Origin: an uncultured Akkermansia sp.
GTDB lineage: Bacteria; Verrucomicrobiota; Verrucomicrobiia; Verrucomicrobiales; Akkermansiaceae
Assembly (NCBI GenBank): GCA_900548895.1
Contig: URLZ01000021.1
Location: forward strand, 1 to 38,635
Reading direction: 5' to 3'
Length of the DNA: 38,635 bases
Shown: positions 13,988-22,923 of the stretch, piece after piece
How positions within the stretch are numbered: position 1 is the first letter of the stretch
How the letters are laid out: every line of letters starts with the position of its first letter
Translations under genes and position numbers: made by a program
Notes under the pieces: model-generated
Databases searched by the model: none
The model's input: the letters and a program-made list of their open reading frames with translations, nothing else
What the model was told of the DNA's origin: nothing

Positions 13988-15064
13988 ATGAAAAACAAAA
14001 TCGTAAGCTGTCTTGTAGCGGCCGTTGCATTGCTCTCGGGCAGTCATGCCAATCAGCTCTTGGCTGATGGGCTTTCCCGTGATGGGCTTTCCCGTGAGCA
14101 GTGGCAACTTTCCCGCCCGGCCTGCGCCTCCCTGACGGACCGATGGGGAGAGAGCATTGTGCTTCGCGGGACGCTGCGACCCGGCGCCCAAAAGGGCGTC
14201 GTCTCGTTTGAATCCGATCCTGAGCAGAAAGGAGAACTGCGCGAGTGGACCCGGGCACGCCTCGGCCAGATGGTGACGGTTGAGCTCATTCTGGAGGACG
14301 GTCGAACGGATGAGGTGACCGTGCCGCTCACAGCCGCTCTACCGGGCAATTTCCGGCTTTCGGGCATTTCCTTGACGGAAGATTCTGCGGCCGCATTCGC
14401 CAGCCGTTCGGAGGAGATAGCAGCGCTGCGCACGAAGGCGGAGAAGGGCGATGTCGAATCGCAACTGCAGCTTGCCCATTGTTTTCGTGTCGGGCTTCTC
14501 GTTTCGCCGTCACTTGAAGAAGCCGTGACGTGGTGGCACAAGGCGGCGGAGTCGGGTTCGTGCGAGGCGATGTATAATCTCGGCTGTGCCTATGCTTACG
14601 GCGAAGGCGTGCCTGCTGATGCCGCCGAAGCCGCGGCGTGGTGGCGCCGGGCGGCGGAGAAGGGCGATGCTCTATCTCAAGCAGCACTGGGGAATTGCTA
14701 TCTCGACGGACAGGGGGTGCCACCCTCCGATGCCGAGGCTGTGATCTGGTGGCGCCGGGCGGCGGAACAGGGCTTCCCCGAGGCCCAGTTCAATCTGGCA
14801 TACTGCTATGAGAAGGGCACGGGAGTCGAGCAGTCCTACGAGGATGCGGTCGCGTGGTATAGCAAGGCAGCAGAGCAGGGGAACGTGATGGCTCAGTACA
14901 ATTTGGGCATATGTTATGAGCAGGGAAAGGGCGTGGAAAAGGATCCCGAGAAAGCCGTCCGGTTGTATCGCAAGGCGGCTGCGCTGGGCTTCTGCCCCGC
15001 GCAGGAGGCTCTGCGCGAGATGGAACCCGGAAAGCAAGCTCCCGCCGCGACAAATCGGCATTAA
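13988..15064 (+). CDS. Exported Sel1-repeat protein
   Basis: A 358-residue protein from the ATG at 13988, chosen because the signal peptide (MKNKIVSCLVAAVALLSGSHA) begins there and earlier frame codons overlap the leader hairpin; an ATG at 13964 is an alternative. Residues about 25-140 form an N-terminal domain with beta-strand pattern (SIVLRGTLRPG, MVTVELILEDG). From about 150 to 345 there are six Sel1 repeats with signatures such as EAVTWWHKAAESGSCEAMYN. A 15-bp tandem duplication near the mature start doubles the peptide DGLSR. A protein-interaction scaffold in the envelope is the probable role. Partners are not indicated by neighbours. Confidence 0.85.
   Translation: MKNKIVSCLVAAVALLSGSHANQLLADGLSRDGLSREQWQLSRPACASLTDRWGESIVLRGTLRPGAQKGVVSFESDPEQKGELREWTRARLGQMVTVELILEDGRTDEVTVPLTAALPGNFRLSGISLTEDSAAAFASRSEEIAALRTKAEKGDVESQLQLAHCFRVGLLVSPSLEEAVTWWHKAAESGSCEAMYNLGCAYAYGEGVPADAAEAAAWWRRAAEKGDALSQAALGNCYLDGQGVPPSDAEAVIWWRRAAEQGFPEAQFNLAYCYEKGTGVEQSYEDAVAWYSKAAEQGNVMAQYNLGICYEQGKGVEKDPEKAVRLYRKAAALGFCPAQEALREMEPGKQAPAATNRH
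14066..14095 (+). repeat. 15-bp tandem duplication inside the Sel1 gene
   Basis: GATGGGCTTTCCCGT occurs twice in direct succession and keeps the frame, giving DGLSRDGLSR just after the predicted signal peptide. Confidence 0.9.
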
Positions 15065-15368
15065 AGCAGGCATGCGTTCATCGCGTCCGCAGGTCGCAGC
15101 TCTCTTTGCCTGTTGACACGCGGCCCAAGTTGCGCGCCTCCGGCTCCCTGCCTCGACACGCGAAGAAAGCGGCCCCATGCCGGCGCCGGTCGTCGCTCGG
15201 CAGCGCGGGGGCTCCGAAAGGCGAAAAAACGCCTTGCCTTGCGCTTAAATATGTGGTAGAAGGGAGGCGTGCACACCGCTGCGCGTCAGCAGGGGCGATG
15301 CCCCGCGCGCAGGGGGGCGGCCATGGAACAAGCTGCGGCGCTCGCAGCGCTGCGGAGGAGAACGACCG
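15065..15368 (+). promoter_or_regulatory. Intergenic region with promoter of the 341-aa ankyrin gene
   Basis: No gene is supported. TTGCCT (15234-15239), 17 bp ending in TGG, and TAGAAG (15257-15262) form an extended -10 promoter of the type seen elsewhere in the window. An inverted repeat AAGGCG-AAAAAA-CGCCTT (15218-15235) abuts and overlaps the -35 box and could be an operator or the remains of an upstream terminator. The leader to 15369 is about 100 nt and contains no copy of the conserved hairpin; it has a GGGGCG-AT-GCCCC inverted repeat near 15291. Confidence 0.55.
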
Positions 15369-16394
15369 ATGTTTCACCACTCACGAATGACGGCGATTGT
15401 CATCCTGTCGCTGATGTTTTGCCCCGCCTGTATGACGGCGGAAAAAGGGCCGGATTCCTTCACCACGCAGAAGCCGGATGCGGAGAGCTGTTACGAAAGC
15501 TTCGGTGGTTATGGCTCCCTGTCGGAAGAGGATGTTGAGGCCTTGTTTCAGGACGGCATCATGACGTACTCCCTGCGAGGATCGCGTGGTTATCCCATCG
15601 ATGAGCTCGATCCGAGACTCGCGCCCCCTCCCCCGGAAAGGAAGCTGACGCCGGCGGTGAGGGCGGAGGAGGAGGCTCTGCAACAAGCCACGGGTGACCC
15701 CGCGCTGTTCAACAAGCGGCTCCGGGAGGTCGCTGACGTCAATGCCCACTACAGCGACGGGAGGACGCCGCTGCACATGGCGCTTTCCTTTTATGATGCC
15801 ATGGATGCGGCACCCTTCCTCATCGGCAGGGGGGCGGATGTGAATGCCCGCACGGATCTGGGCATCACGCCGCTGCATCTCGCTGCGGAGCAAGGCGATA
15901 TCGACGTGCTTCGCCTGCTGCTCGCGAAGGGCGCTCGGGTGAATGCGAAGACCGCCGCCTCTTCGCTCGATGCCGGGAGCACGCCTTTGCACAAGGCTCT
16001 GGAGGGAATGAGTAGCATGAGCGTGCTCCGCCTGCTCCTCGACCACGGCGCGGATGTGAATGCGCAGGACCGGGCGGGCATTGCGCCCCTGCATCTGGCG
16101 GCCGGTAGCGGTATGGCCAGGGGCTGCCGGCTGCTTCTGGAGCGGGGTGCCAAGGTCGACCTGCGCCGTGCGAAGGGCTGGACGCCCCTGCACACCGCCG
16201 CGGCCAACGGCCGCGTCGATACCGTTCGACTGCTCCTCGAGGCCGGGGCAGATCCCGCCCTGAAGACCTCCGACGGCCGCACGGCCTTGGACTTGGCGGA
16301 AGGTCTGTCTCGCCCCGGCAATAGGGCCTTCGAGCGTCGCAAGGGCGCTGAATGCGCGGCGATTCTGCGTGCGGCGATGCAGAATCGCTCCTGA
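15369..16394 (+). CDS. Exported ankyrin-repeat protein
   Basis: A 341-residue protein with a hydrophobic N-terminal signal (AIVILSLMFCPAC). Cys21 could be lipid-modified, although the lipobox CPAC is poor. A linker of about 100 residues follows, containing PAVRAEEEALQQATGD, then six ankyrin repeats from about residue 131 to 320, each with TPLHxAA and LLLxxGADVN cores. The C-terminus is a short helix (GAECAAILRAAMQ). It differs from the 705-residue protein in lacking a C-terminal extra domain. Likely an envelope protein-binding scaffold. It has its own promoter at 15234 and is followed after 51 bp by another secreted protein gene. Confidence 0.85.
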   Translation: MFHHSRMTAIVILSLMFCPACMTAEKGPDSFTTQKPDAESCYESFGGYGSLSEEDVEALFQDGIMTYSLRGSRGYPIDELDPRLAPPPPERKLTPAVRAEEEALQQATGDPALFNKRLREVADVNAHYSDGRTPLHMALSFYDAMDAAPFLIGRGADVNARTDLGITPLHLAAEQGDIDVLRLLLAKGARVNAKTAASSLDAGSTPLHKALEGMSSMSVLRLLLDHGADVNAQDRAGIAPLHLAAGSGMARGCRLLLERGAKVDLRRAKGWTPLHTAAANGRVDTVRLLLEAGADPALKTSDGRTALDLAEGLSRPGNRAFERRKGAECAAILRAAMQNRS

Positions 16395-16445
16395 AACCCG
16401 CCCCCGCAGGGCACGGCCCCGAAGCTCCATTGCCCCACCATCACC

Positions 16446-16904
16446 ATGATTGACAAAACCACGCCCCCCCTGCTGTCCCTTGCCGCCGCCCTTCTGATGC
16501 TCGGCGCCGGCCTCAGCACGCCCGCCCTCTCCGCCCCCGCCGCCCCTGCGGCGCCCGAACAGCCGACCCAATCGCCGAGTCAACCGCCGAGCCCCGAGCC
16601 TGCGGCGACCATCCGCGTCGGCATGCCCCTGAGCGAGGCTCTGGCGCTTCTGCGGAGCAGGCCCGATCTGGCCTCCCTCGAGCTCTTCGACGGCGATGTG
16701 GTGACGGATGAGGGTGAAGTGCTCTATCTGGCCACCTTCAAGACCGACGATGACGCGCTGCTGATCACGGCCCGGCGCCGCGGCGAGGCGGACGCCCTCG
16801 GCGTCACCGCCCTGACTCTCTGGCGGAACGGAACCCGCGAGGTCCACCAAGCCAAACGATACCGAAACGGAGCCCTCGAGCCTCTCGATGCGTTCACGCG
16901 GTGA
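16446..16904 (+). CDS. Small secreted protein with Pro-rich linker
   Basis: A 152-residue protein with a signal peptide (about 1-29, LLSLAAALLMLGAGLSTPALSA), a Pro/Gln/Ala linker (about 30-55) and a folded domain of about 95 residues. The domain begins IRVGMPLSEALALLRSRPDLASLE, which resembles the start of small lipoprotein domains of the SmpA/BamE type (G-M-[TS]-xxEVxxLL) in secondary-structure pattern; this likeness is weak. A beta-rich end follows (LLITARRRGEADALGVTALTLW). The gene lies 51 bp after the ankyrin gene and may be co-transcribed with it. Function unknown. Confidence 0.72.
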   Translation: MIDKTTPPLLSLAAALLMLGAGLSTPALSAPAAPAAPEQPTQSPSQPPSPEPAATIRVGMPLSEALALLRSRPDLASLELFDGDVVTDEGEVLYLATFKTDDDALLITARRRGEADALGVTALTLWRNGTREVHQAKRYRNGALEPLDAFTR

Positions 16905-17057
16905 ACGCAGCCCCGCGCCCGCGGGAGGGCACAGCCCGATACCCCGAAGAAGGCAGAGCAGAGAAGCAAGCGCAGCCCGCCGGGGCCGAAGCCGCGGAGG
17001 CGAGCTCCCTTCTCCCCCCGATAATAGGTTCCGAAGTCTCCAATCGATTCGACGTCC

Positions 17058-17753
17058 ATGAGCAAACCCAAGAGAAAAAAAGCCGCGCGCGCGCCGTGGC
17101 GGCAGAGCCCGGGCAGCGGGGCCCGGCGCGAAGCGGAGGACTTTCTGCGGCTGATCGAGGAGTGGCGCCGCAGCTACGCGAGCCGCCGGAGTCAGGACGC
17201 GGCCATGCTGTCACCCCTCGCCGAGAGGCTGGAGGAGCGAATCAACGCAGCCTTTGCCGGGGTGAGCTGCCACGGCGAGCCGCGCGTGCTGCTCGGGGGT
17301 GAGGCGGCGGATGAATACCTGTCGGCCGAGGCCGAGGCCCTGTTGGCCCCGCTGGAGGAGCGCGACCACTGGCAGAGGATTCCCGACGATCTGCTCGCCG
17401 CCTGCTCCGACGCTCCCTACCACGTCGGGCCCGAGGCGTATCGCTTTCTCCTTCCGCGCTTCATGATCGGCGCCCTTCACGGCGTCGTGCCCTTTTATCC
17501 CGGCGACTCCCCGGGCAGCCCCTTCATCCCGTGGATGCGCGAGATCTGTGCCGAGCTCGACGAAGCCCAGCGCGCCTGCCTGAGCGACTTCCTGAATCTC
17601 GAAGCGTCGGAGATGGCATACCCGTGGCGCGAGCGCTTCCTGCCCTGGGAACTGGATGAATATGACGCCGCCTCCATCTCCCTCGGCGAGTACGGCGAGC
17701 TGCTCCTCCGGCGCTTCCGGGAGCGAGAGGGAATCCCCGGCGAGCCGAGTTGA
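17058..17753 (+). CDS. Cytoplasmic DUF6714-like protein
   Basis: A 231-residue protein without a signal peptide, with a basic N-terminus (MSKPKRKKAARAPWR). The pattern resembles the DUF6714 family as I remember it. The landmarks are an AFAGV segment (about 73-77), then GGEAADEYLSAEAE, a W-x-x-IPDDLL segment (about 112-119), and the conserved core VGPEAYRFLLPRFMIGAL (about 130-147), followed by a helix with AQRACLSDFLNLE. No enzymatic role is known for that family. A GATAAT hexamer at 17020 may be a -10 box but has no -35 partner. The gene converges with the Sel1 gene at 17810. The neighbours give no clue to its role. Confidence 0.72.
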   Translation: MSKPKRKKAARAPWRQSPGSGARREAEDFLRLIEEWRRSYASRRSQDAAMLSPLAERLEERINAAFAGVSCHGEPRVLLGGEAADEYLSAEAEALLAPLEERDHWQRIPDDLLAACSDAPYHVGPEAYRFLLPRFMIGALHGVVPFYPGDSPGSPFIPWMREICAELDEAQRACLSDFLNLEASEMAYPWRERFLPWELDEYDAASISLGEYGELLLRRFREREGIPGEPS

Positions 17754-17809
17754 GCGACGCCGCCCCGGGCAAAGGGTCAAGTGCCCGCGCCGGGGGTAGC
17801 GGGGGAAAC

Positions 17810-19564
17810 TCAGGCCCCCGCCGCAGACGGCGACGAGCTCGGCAGCGTGGCCGGAGAAGTCTCGGAATCATCATCCCCCGGCGCCACCGGCGCCTCGGGA
17901 ACCCTGCCCGCCGTCGGCTCCTCATCATTCGACGGCTGATCGCCAGCCGGGGGCGCAGAAGTCGCGGCAGCCTGCGAGCCCGCGCCCTTCAGCAGGCGGG
18001 CGGCTTCCTCCGGGTCGGGCGACGTCCCGATCCCCTCCTGCAGAAACTCCGCCAGGCGGCGAGCCGCCTCCGCATGCCCGGCCCCTGCCGCCTTGCGCAG
18101 GTATTGAACGGCCTGAGCATCATCGCGGGGCACAAGCTGACCCTCGTGGTAGGCGAGCCCGAGAATGAAAGACGCCTGCGCGTAGCCGCCGGCATCCAGA
18201 TCGCGGAGAATGCGCACAAAACCCTCCGCATCCCTCTCCGTCCCCAGCCCCTGCAGCATGCAGAAACCGCGGAGGTAGCGCGCTTCAGGCAGGCCGGCCT
18301 CGGCGAGGCGGCAGAGCGTGCGGTAGCCCGCCGCCTCCATCCCCGTGCAGCCTCGGCTGTTGACCTGCGCCCAAGCGAGCGCAAGCTGCGAAGGCGTGTG
18401 ACCCGCATCCGCCGCCGTTTGCAGCCAGTAGAGACCCTCCGACTGCTCCTGCTCGTTGCCCACGGACTCCGTGAGCAGTCTGCCGAGGCGGTTCATGGCG
18501 GGCAAATTGCCCTTGCCTGCGGCGCTGCGGAGCATGTTGAGCCCCTCCTCCCGCTTGAGCGGATCGCGCAGCAGGGCCTCCGCCCCCACGATGAGAGCCT
18601 CCGGCACGCCCTTGTCCAGCGCCCCCTTCAGGTAGGCCGCCGCCTTCTCGGCATCGCGCTCCACGCCGCCGATGCCGCGGCTGTAGACCTCGTAGAGCGA
18701 GAAAAAGGCGCGGGGGTAGCCGGCACGGGCCGCGCGCTCGAGCCAGTAGAGACCCTCATCGCTGTTGCGGGTCACGGGGCCGCCGCCGTTCGTGTAGTAG
18801 ACGCCGAGCATGTAGAGCGCGTCGGGCAGGCGGCGCGAAGCCGCCTCGCGAATCCAGTGCAGGCCCTGCTCCGGATCCCTCTTCATGCAAATCCCGTCAA
18901 TCATGTAGCGACCCAGCAGATACTGAGCATCCGAGACACCCTTGCCCGCCGCGAAGCGCAGCAGCGGCACCGCGCGGGCCGGGTCGCAGCCCACCCCGCC
19001 GAGCCCCGAATTGTAGGCCTTGGCCAGCGAGCTGCACGCCAGCGGATCACCCGCCTCCGCCGCCTTGCGCAGCCATTCGATGCCCGCGGCGGGATTGGCC
19101 TCGCAGCCCTTGCCGCTGAAGAGGTTGACACCGTACTGATACTGCGCCGGCGCGTGGCCGCCCTCCGCCGAGCGGCGGAACAGCTCATTGGCGTGTTCGA
19201 TGTCGCGCATGAAGCCGCGGCCCGTTGCGTAGCTTCTGCCCAGCTCAAAGAGAGCCGGCGCATACCCCGCCTCCGCCGCCTGCTCCAGCAGCTCATTGGC
19301 CGCATCGCGATCCGGCTCCACGCCGACGCCGTCAAAGGTCAGCATCGCCAGCTCATACGCCGCCTCCGCACTCCCCGCCTCTGCCGCGCGGCGATAACAT
19401 TCGATCGCCTTGCTCACGCTCAGCGTGCAGCCGTGGCTGCCCTCCATGTAATGCTCCGCCTCCTCGCAGAGCCTCCGAGCCTCCTCGGCATCGGCGCCGA
19501 GCGCGTTGCCGCCGAGGGTGCTCAGCACCATTGCAAGCGGCAGAATGACTGCATTTCTGACCAT
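17810..19564 (-). CDS. Exported Sel1-repeat protein, long array
   Basis: A 584-residue protein with a signal peptide (about 1-23, VILPLAMVLSTLGGNALG). Some twelve to thirteen Sel1 repeats fill residues about 30-520. Typical units read 'A-x-ELLEQAAEAGYAPALFELG' and 'YGVNLFSGKGCEANPAAGIEWL'. Several units carry Gly-rich loops such as GLGGVG and TNGGGPVTR. The tail (about 525-584) is low-complexity Ser, Pro, Ala and acidic residues. This is the largest regular solenoid in the window and presumably binds a partner in the envelope. It is transcribed from its own promoter at 19617-19589 and converges with the DUF6714-like gene, 56 bp apart. Confidence 0.87.
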   Translation of the reverse strand: MVRNAVILPLAMVLSTLGGNALGADAEEARRLCEEAEHYMEGSHGCTLSVSKAIECYRRAAEAGSAEAAYELAMLTFDGVGVEPDRDAANELLEQAAEAGYAPALFELGRSYATGRGFMRDIEHANELFRRSAEGGHAPAQYQYGVNLFSGKGCEANPAAGIEWLRKAAEAGDPLACSSLAKAYNSGLGGVGCDPARAVPLLRFAAGKGVSDAQYLLGRYMIDGICMKRDPEQGLHWIREAASRRLPDALYMLGVYYTNGGGPVTRNSDEGLYWLERAARAGYPRAFFSLYEVYSRGIGGVERDAEKAAAYLKGALDKGVPEALIVGAEALLRDPLKREEGLNMLRSAAGKGNLPAMNRLGRLLTESVGNEQEQSEGLYWLQTAADAGHTPSQLALAWAQVNSRGCTGMEAAGYRTLCRLAEAGLPEARYLRGFCMLQGLGTERDAEGFVRILRDLDAGGYAQASFILGLAYHEGQLVPRDDAQAVQYLRKAAGAGHAEAARRLAEFLQEGIGTSPDPEEAARLLKGAGSQAAATSAPPAGDQPSNDEEPTAGRVPEAPVAPGDDDSETSPATLPSSSPSAAGA

Positions 19565-19588
19565 AGGCTGTGTGTTGCTCTTCCCGAA

Positions 19589-19617
19589 TTTTTAGCACGG
19601 GAACGGCTCTTTGTCAA
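19589..19617 (-). promoter_or_regulatory. Promoter of the 584-aa Sel1 gene
   Basis: On the minus strand TTGACA (19617-19612), a 17-bp spacer ending in TGC, and TAAAAA (19594-19589) form a consensus-like promoter with an extended -10. The start codon at 19564 leaves a leader of about 18 nt. The rest of the gap up to folC (to 19773) holds no recognisable element. Confidence 0.7.
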
Positions 19618-19773
19618 CGTGCAAGTGTGTCTGTGCGACACCGACGCCCACTCCTCGCCCACTTCTCGCCCGCCCCCAGCCCTTGCCGACGCTGCCCGCG
19701 GCAGCTTCCCTCGACGCAGCAGCCGCTCCGGCACCGCTCGCGCCGCCGTCGCCCGGCGTCGCACGCAGCCGCC

Positions 19774-21027
19774 TCACTGCGCCGTCTGCCGATAATCCTC
19801 TGACGCGAGAAGGGCCTTCGCCTCGCCGATCAGGAAAAAGGAACCGCAGATCAGCGTCCCGGGCCTCAGCTCCCGTAGCGCCTCCGCCAGCGTCGCCGGG
19901 CAGCTCACCGGCGCCGCGCTGCACGAGCGCACCAGATCGGCCAGCTCCGCCGCCGGCAGAATGCGCGGCGAGCGCACCGGCGGCAGCACCCAAGCGTCCA
20001 CCACCGGAGACAGCAGGCGCAGCACCGTCGATAAATCCTTGTCCGCCGAGCCCGCGAACACACAGCGCGCGCGGCGATCGCCGAAAGCCTCGCGCCAGCA
20101 CTGCACCAGCACGCGCATCGCCGGCGGATTGTGCGCCCCGTCCATAATCACCCCCGGAGCCACCTCCTCAAAGCGCCCCGGCCAGCGCACCTCGGCCAGC
20201 CCCCGCGCCACCGCCGCTGCCTCCATCGGCATCTGCGGCAGCGCCCGCAGAGCCGCCAGCGCCAGCGCCGCATTCAGCCTCTGGTGGCTGCCGCGCAGCC
20301 CCAGCGGAAGCTCGCAGGGCTCGCTCACCACGCGCAGCGGCGCCTCGCGCTCGCGGGCCACCTCCTCGATCACCCGCAGCGCCTCCGGCTGCTGCGGAGC
20401 ACTCAGCACCGGGCGACCCGGCGCAATAATCGCCGCCTTCTCACCCGCAATCGCCGCCAGCGTATCGCCCAGATACTGCATGTGATCCATCCCGATGGGC
20501 GCAATCACCGCCACATCCTTCGGCACCGCATTCGTCGCATCGAGGCGACCGCCCATCCCCGTCTCCAGAATAATGAGATCCACATCGCGCTCCGCGAAAT
20601 ACAGCATCGCCAGCGCCAGCACCAGCTCAAAAAAAGTCGGCGTCGTCTCCCATCCCTCAATCGTGCGCCGCAGCTGCCCGATGAGCCGCGCAATATCGGC
20701 ATCAGGAATCGGCTCACCGTCAACGCGGATGCGCTCACTGAAATGCACCAGATGCGGAGACGTGAACAGCCCCGTGCGATAACCCGCCGCCCGCGCCACC
20801 GACTCCGCAAACGCGCAGGTCGAGCCCTTGCCGTTCGTGCCCGCCACGTGCATCACCCGCGCCCGCGGATGCCGCACACCGCAGGCATCCAGCAGACGCA
20901 TGATGCCCTCAAGCCCCAGCTTAATGCCGAAGCTCTGCGTGCCGTAAAGCCAATCCAGCGCCGCGCGGCAAGAGTCGCCGCCCTCGGGGCCGCCCACAGG
21001 TGAAATCTCGGGAGATGCCATCATCAT
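19774..21027 (-). CDS. folC: Folylpolyglutamate synthase / dihydrofolate synthase
   Basis: A 417-residue Mur-ligase-type enzyme that adds glutamate to dihydropteroate or folates using ATP. Visible motifs are the P-loop VAGTNGKGST (about 45-54), FTSPHLVHFSERI (about 74-86), the ligase motif LETGMGGRLDATNAV (about 133-147), the metal and ATP region IGMDHMQYLG, and DGAHNPPAM (about 285-293). Length is normal for the family. Three ATG codons in a row (21027, 21024, 21021) precede ASPEISP. A longer open frame upstream is Arg/Gly-rich and not family-like, so it is rejected. The gene follows ahcY on the same strand after 225 bp; both serve one-carbon metabolism. No clear promoter was seen directly upstream. 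Confidence 0.92.
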   Translation of the reverse strand: MMMASPEISPVGGPEGGDSCRAALDWLYGTQSFGIKLGLEGIMRLLDACGVRHPRARVMHVAGTNGKGSTCAFAESVARAAGYRTGLFTSPHLVHFSERIRVDGEPIPDADIARLIGQLRRTIEGWETTPTFFELVLALAMLYFAERDVDLIILETGMGGRLDATNAVPKDVAVIAPIGMDHMQYLGDTLAAIAGEKAAIIAPGRPVLSAPQQPEALRVIEEVAREREAPLRVVSEPCELPLGLRGSHQRLNAALALAALRALPQMPMEAAAVARGLAEVRWPGRFEEVAPGVIMDGAHNPPAMRVLVQCWREAFGDRRARCVFAGSADKDLSTVLRLLSPVVDAWVLPPVRSPRILPAAELADLVRSCSAAPVSCPATLAEALRELRPGTLICGSFFLIGEAKALLASEDYRQTAQ

Positions 21028-21252
21028 CAACAAACAGTCAGAACGTGAAAAAAAAGAGAACCCGCGGCAAAAAGCGCCGCCCCGCCGCCGAAGGCCGCAC
21101 AGCCCCTGCCGCCGGAGAAACGCCGAGAGCAGGCCGGGGACAGGCCGGAAACACGAAAGTCCGGGAACAGCCGAGAGCCGCGGGCAAAAAAGAGGGGGGC
21201 GGAGGAGCCGCGCGCCCACGCAGGCCGCGCCGCCCCGCCGCCTTCGGGCATA

Positions 21253-22665
21253 TCAGTAGCGGTACGCGTCACTCTTGAACGGACCCTCCACCGGCACCCC
21301 GATGTAATCCGCCTGCTTGGGCGTCAGCTTCGTCAGATGCACCCCCAGCTTGCCGAGATGCAGGCGCGCCACCTCCTCATCGAGAATCTTCGGCAGCACC
21401 TCAACACCCGGGCGGCGCTTCCCGCGATCCTGCCAGAGCGCCATCTGAGCCAGCACCTGATTCGTGAAACTGTTGCTCATCACGAACGACGCATGCCCCG
21501 TCGCGCAGCCCAAATTCACCAAGCGCCCCTCCGCCAGCAGATAAATGCAGTGACCGTCCGGGAAGCGGTAGCAATCCACCTGCGGCTTGATATTCGTGCA
21601 AGTCACCCCCTCGCAAGCCTGGAGACGCGCCACCTGAATCTCATTGTCGAAATGGCCGATATTGCAGACAATCGCCTGATCCTTCATCGCCTGCATATGC
21701 TCCAGCGTAATGATGTCGCAGTTGCCCGTCGTCGTCACATAAATATCGCCCACACCGAGCGTATCCTCGACCGTCAGCACGCGATAACCCTCCATCGCCG
21801 CCTGAAGCGCGCAAATCGGGTCCACCTCCGTCACAATCACCTGAGCACCCAGCCCGCGCAGCGCCTGCGAACAACCCTTGCCCACATCGCCGTAGCCGCA
21901 AATCACCGCCACCTTGCCCGCAATCATCACATCCGTCGCGCGCTTGATACCATCCGTCAAACTCTCGCGGCAGCCGTAGAGATTGTCAAACTTGCTCTTC
22001 GTCACCGAATCATTCACATTGATCGCCGGGAAGAGCAGAGAGCCCTCGCGCTCCATGCGGTAGAGGCGGTGCACACCCGTCGTCGTCTCCTCCGACACAC
22101 CCGCAATCTCCGGTAGCCAGCGGTGAAAGACCCCCGGCTGCTCCGCCGCAATGCGCTTGAGCAGCGCCTTGATCACGCCCTCCTCCTCACTCTCCGCCGG
22201 GCCATGCACCCAGTCATCCCCCTCCTCCATCTCATAACCCTTGTGCAGCAGCAGCGTCGCATCGCCGCCGTCATCCACAATCAACTGAGGGCCCAGACCA
22301 TCGCGGTGGCAGAGCGCGCGCCACGTGCAGTCCCAGTACTCCTCCAAACTCTCGCCCTTCCACGCGAACACCGGCACACCGGCAGCCGCAATCGCCGCCG
22401 CCGCGTGATCCTGCGTCGAAAAGATATTGCAACTCGCCCAGCGCACCTCCGCGCCCAGAGCCACCAGCGTCTCAATCAGCACCGCCGTCTGAATCGTCAT
22501 GTGCAGCGAGCCCGTAATGCGCACCCCCGCCAGCGGCTGCTGCGGGCCGTATTTCTCTCGGCAGGCCATCAGGCCGGGCATCTCAAACTCCGAAATGCGA
22601 ATCTCCTTGCGCCCCCAGTCCTTCAGACTGATATCGGCCACCTTGTATGCTGTCGTTGCGTCCAT
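21253..22665 (-). CDS. ahcY: Adenosylhomocysteinase (S-adenosyl-L-homocysteine hydrolase)
   Basis: A 470-residue cytoplasmic NAD-dependent enzyme that splits S-adenosylhomocysteine into adenosine and homocysteine and so regenerates the methylation cycle. Clear family features are [21 protein letters not shown] near the N-terminus, [20 protein letters not shown], the NAD-binding GYGDVGKG, and the C-terminal [10 protein letters not shown] (Lys and Tyr as in the family). Length is usual. The frame is open for about 93 codons before this ATG, but that part is unlike the family and the promoter lies inside it. The promoter -10 box ends 7 nt before the ATG, which predicts a leaderless mRNA. There is therefore no room for an SAH riboswitch. 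Confidence 0.96.
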   Translation of the reverse strand: MDATTAYKVADISLKDWGRKEIRISEFEMPGLMACREKYGPQQPLAGVRITGSLHMTIQTAVLIETLVALGAEVRWASCNIFSTQDHAAAAIAAAGVPVFAWKGESLEEYWDCTWRALCHRDGLGPQLIVDDGGDATLLLHKGYEMEEGDDWVHGPAESEEEGVIKALLKRIAAEQPGVFHRWLPEIAGVSEETTTGVHRLYRMEREGSLLFPAINVNDSVTKSKFDNLYGCRESLTDGIKRATDVMIAGKVAVICGYGDVGKGCSQALRGLGAQVIVTEVDPICALQAAMEGYRVLTVEDTLGVGDIYVTTTGNCDIITLEHMQAMKDQAIVCNIGHFDNEIQVARLQACEGVTCTNIKPQVDCYRFPDGHCIYLLAEGRLVNLGCATGHASFVMSNSFTNQVLAQMALWQDRGKRRPGVEVLPKILDEEVARLHLGKLGVHLTKLTPKQADYIGVPVEGPFKSDAYRY

Positions 22666-22700
22666 GAAGAGAGAATACGCCGTTTTGCCGCCCGCGTCAA
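22666..22700 (-). promoter_or_regulatory. Promoter of ahcY
   Basis: On the minus strand TTGACG (22700-22695), 17 bp, TATTCT (22677-22672). The -10 ends 6 nt before the codon at 22665-22663, so transcription should start at or next to the ATG. Confidence 0.75.
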
Positions 22701-22832
22701 TGCGTTTTACGCGCCGCCGACACCCTTCGCCCGCGCACCACAAGCCCTCCCGTCCGAAGCCCCGCGCGCCCGCCTCGTCATCCAATTCCCACAGCGGGGG
22801 AGGATTTTTTTGAGTGCACCCGCGTTCTTGAG

Positions 22833-22860
22833 TTGACAGACGGCCTCCATGCGCTAAACT
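22833..22860 (+). promoter_or_regulatory. Promoter of the thioredoxin-fold membrane protein gene
   Basis: TTGACA (22833-22838), 16 bp, TAAACT (22855-22860). The leader to the ATG at 22924 is about 57 nt and contains a CGCGAAAAACCGCT stretch but no conserved hairpin of the kind seen at 1112. Confidence 0.7.
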
Positions 22861-22923
22861 AAAACCGTAGCGCGAAAAACCGCTCGTCTCTCTCCCCTCT
22901 TTGAACACACACCTACTGTACCC

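Noticed and set aside
17750..19795. 681-codon open frame opposite the 584-aa Sel1 gene
   Set aside because: Arg/Ala/Leu-rich and motif-free; the minus strand has a signal peptide, Sel1 repeats and a promoter.
22666..22760. SAH riboswitch before ahcY
   Set aside because: The -10 box ends 6-7 nt before the start codon, so there is no leader to hold a riboswitch.
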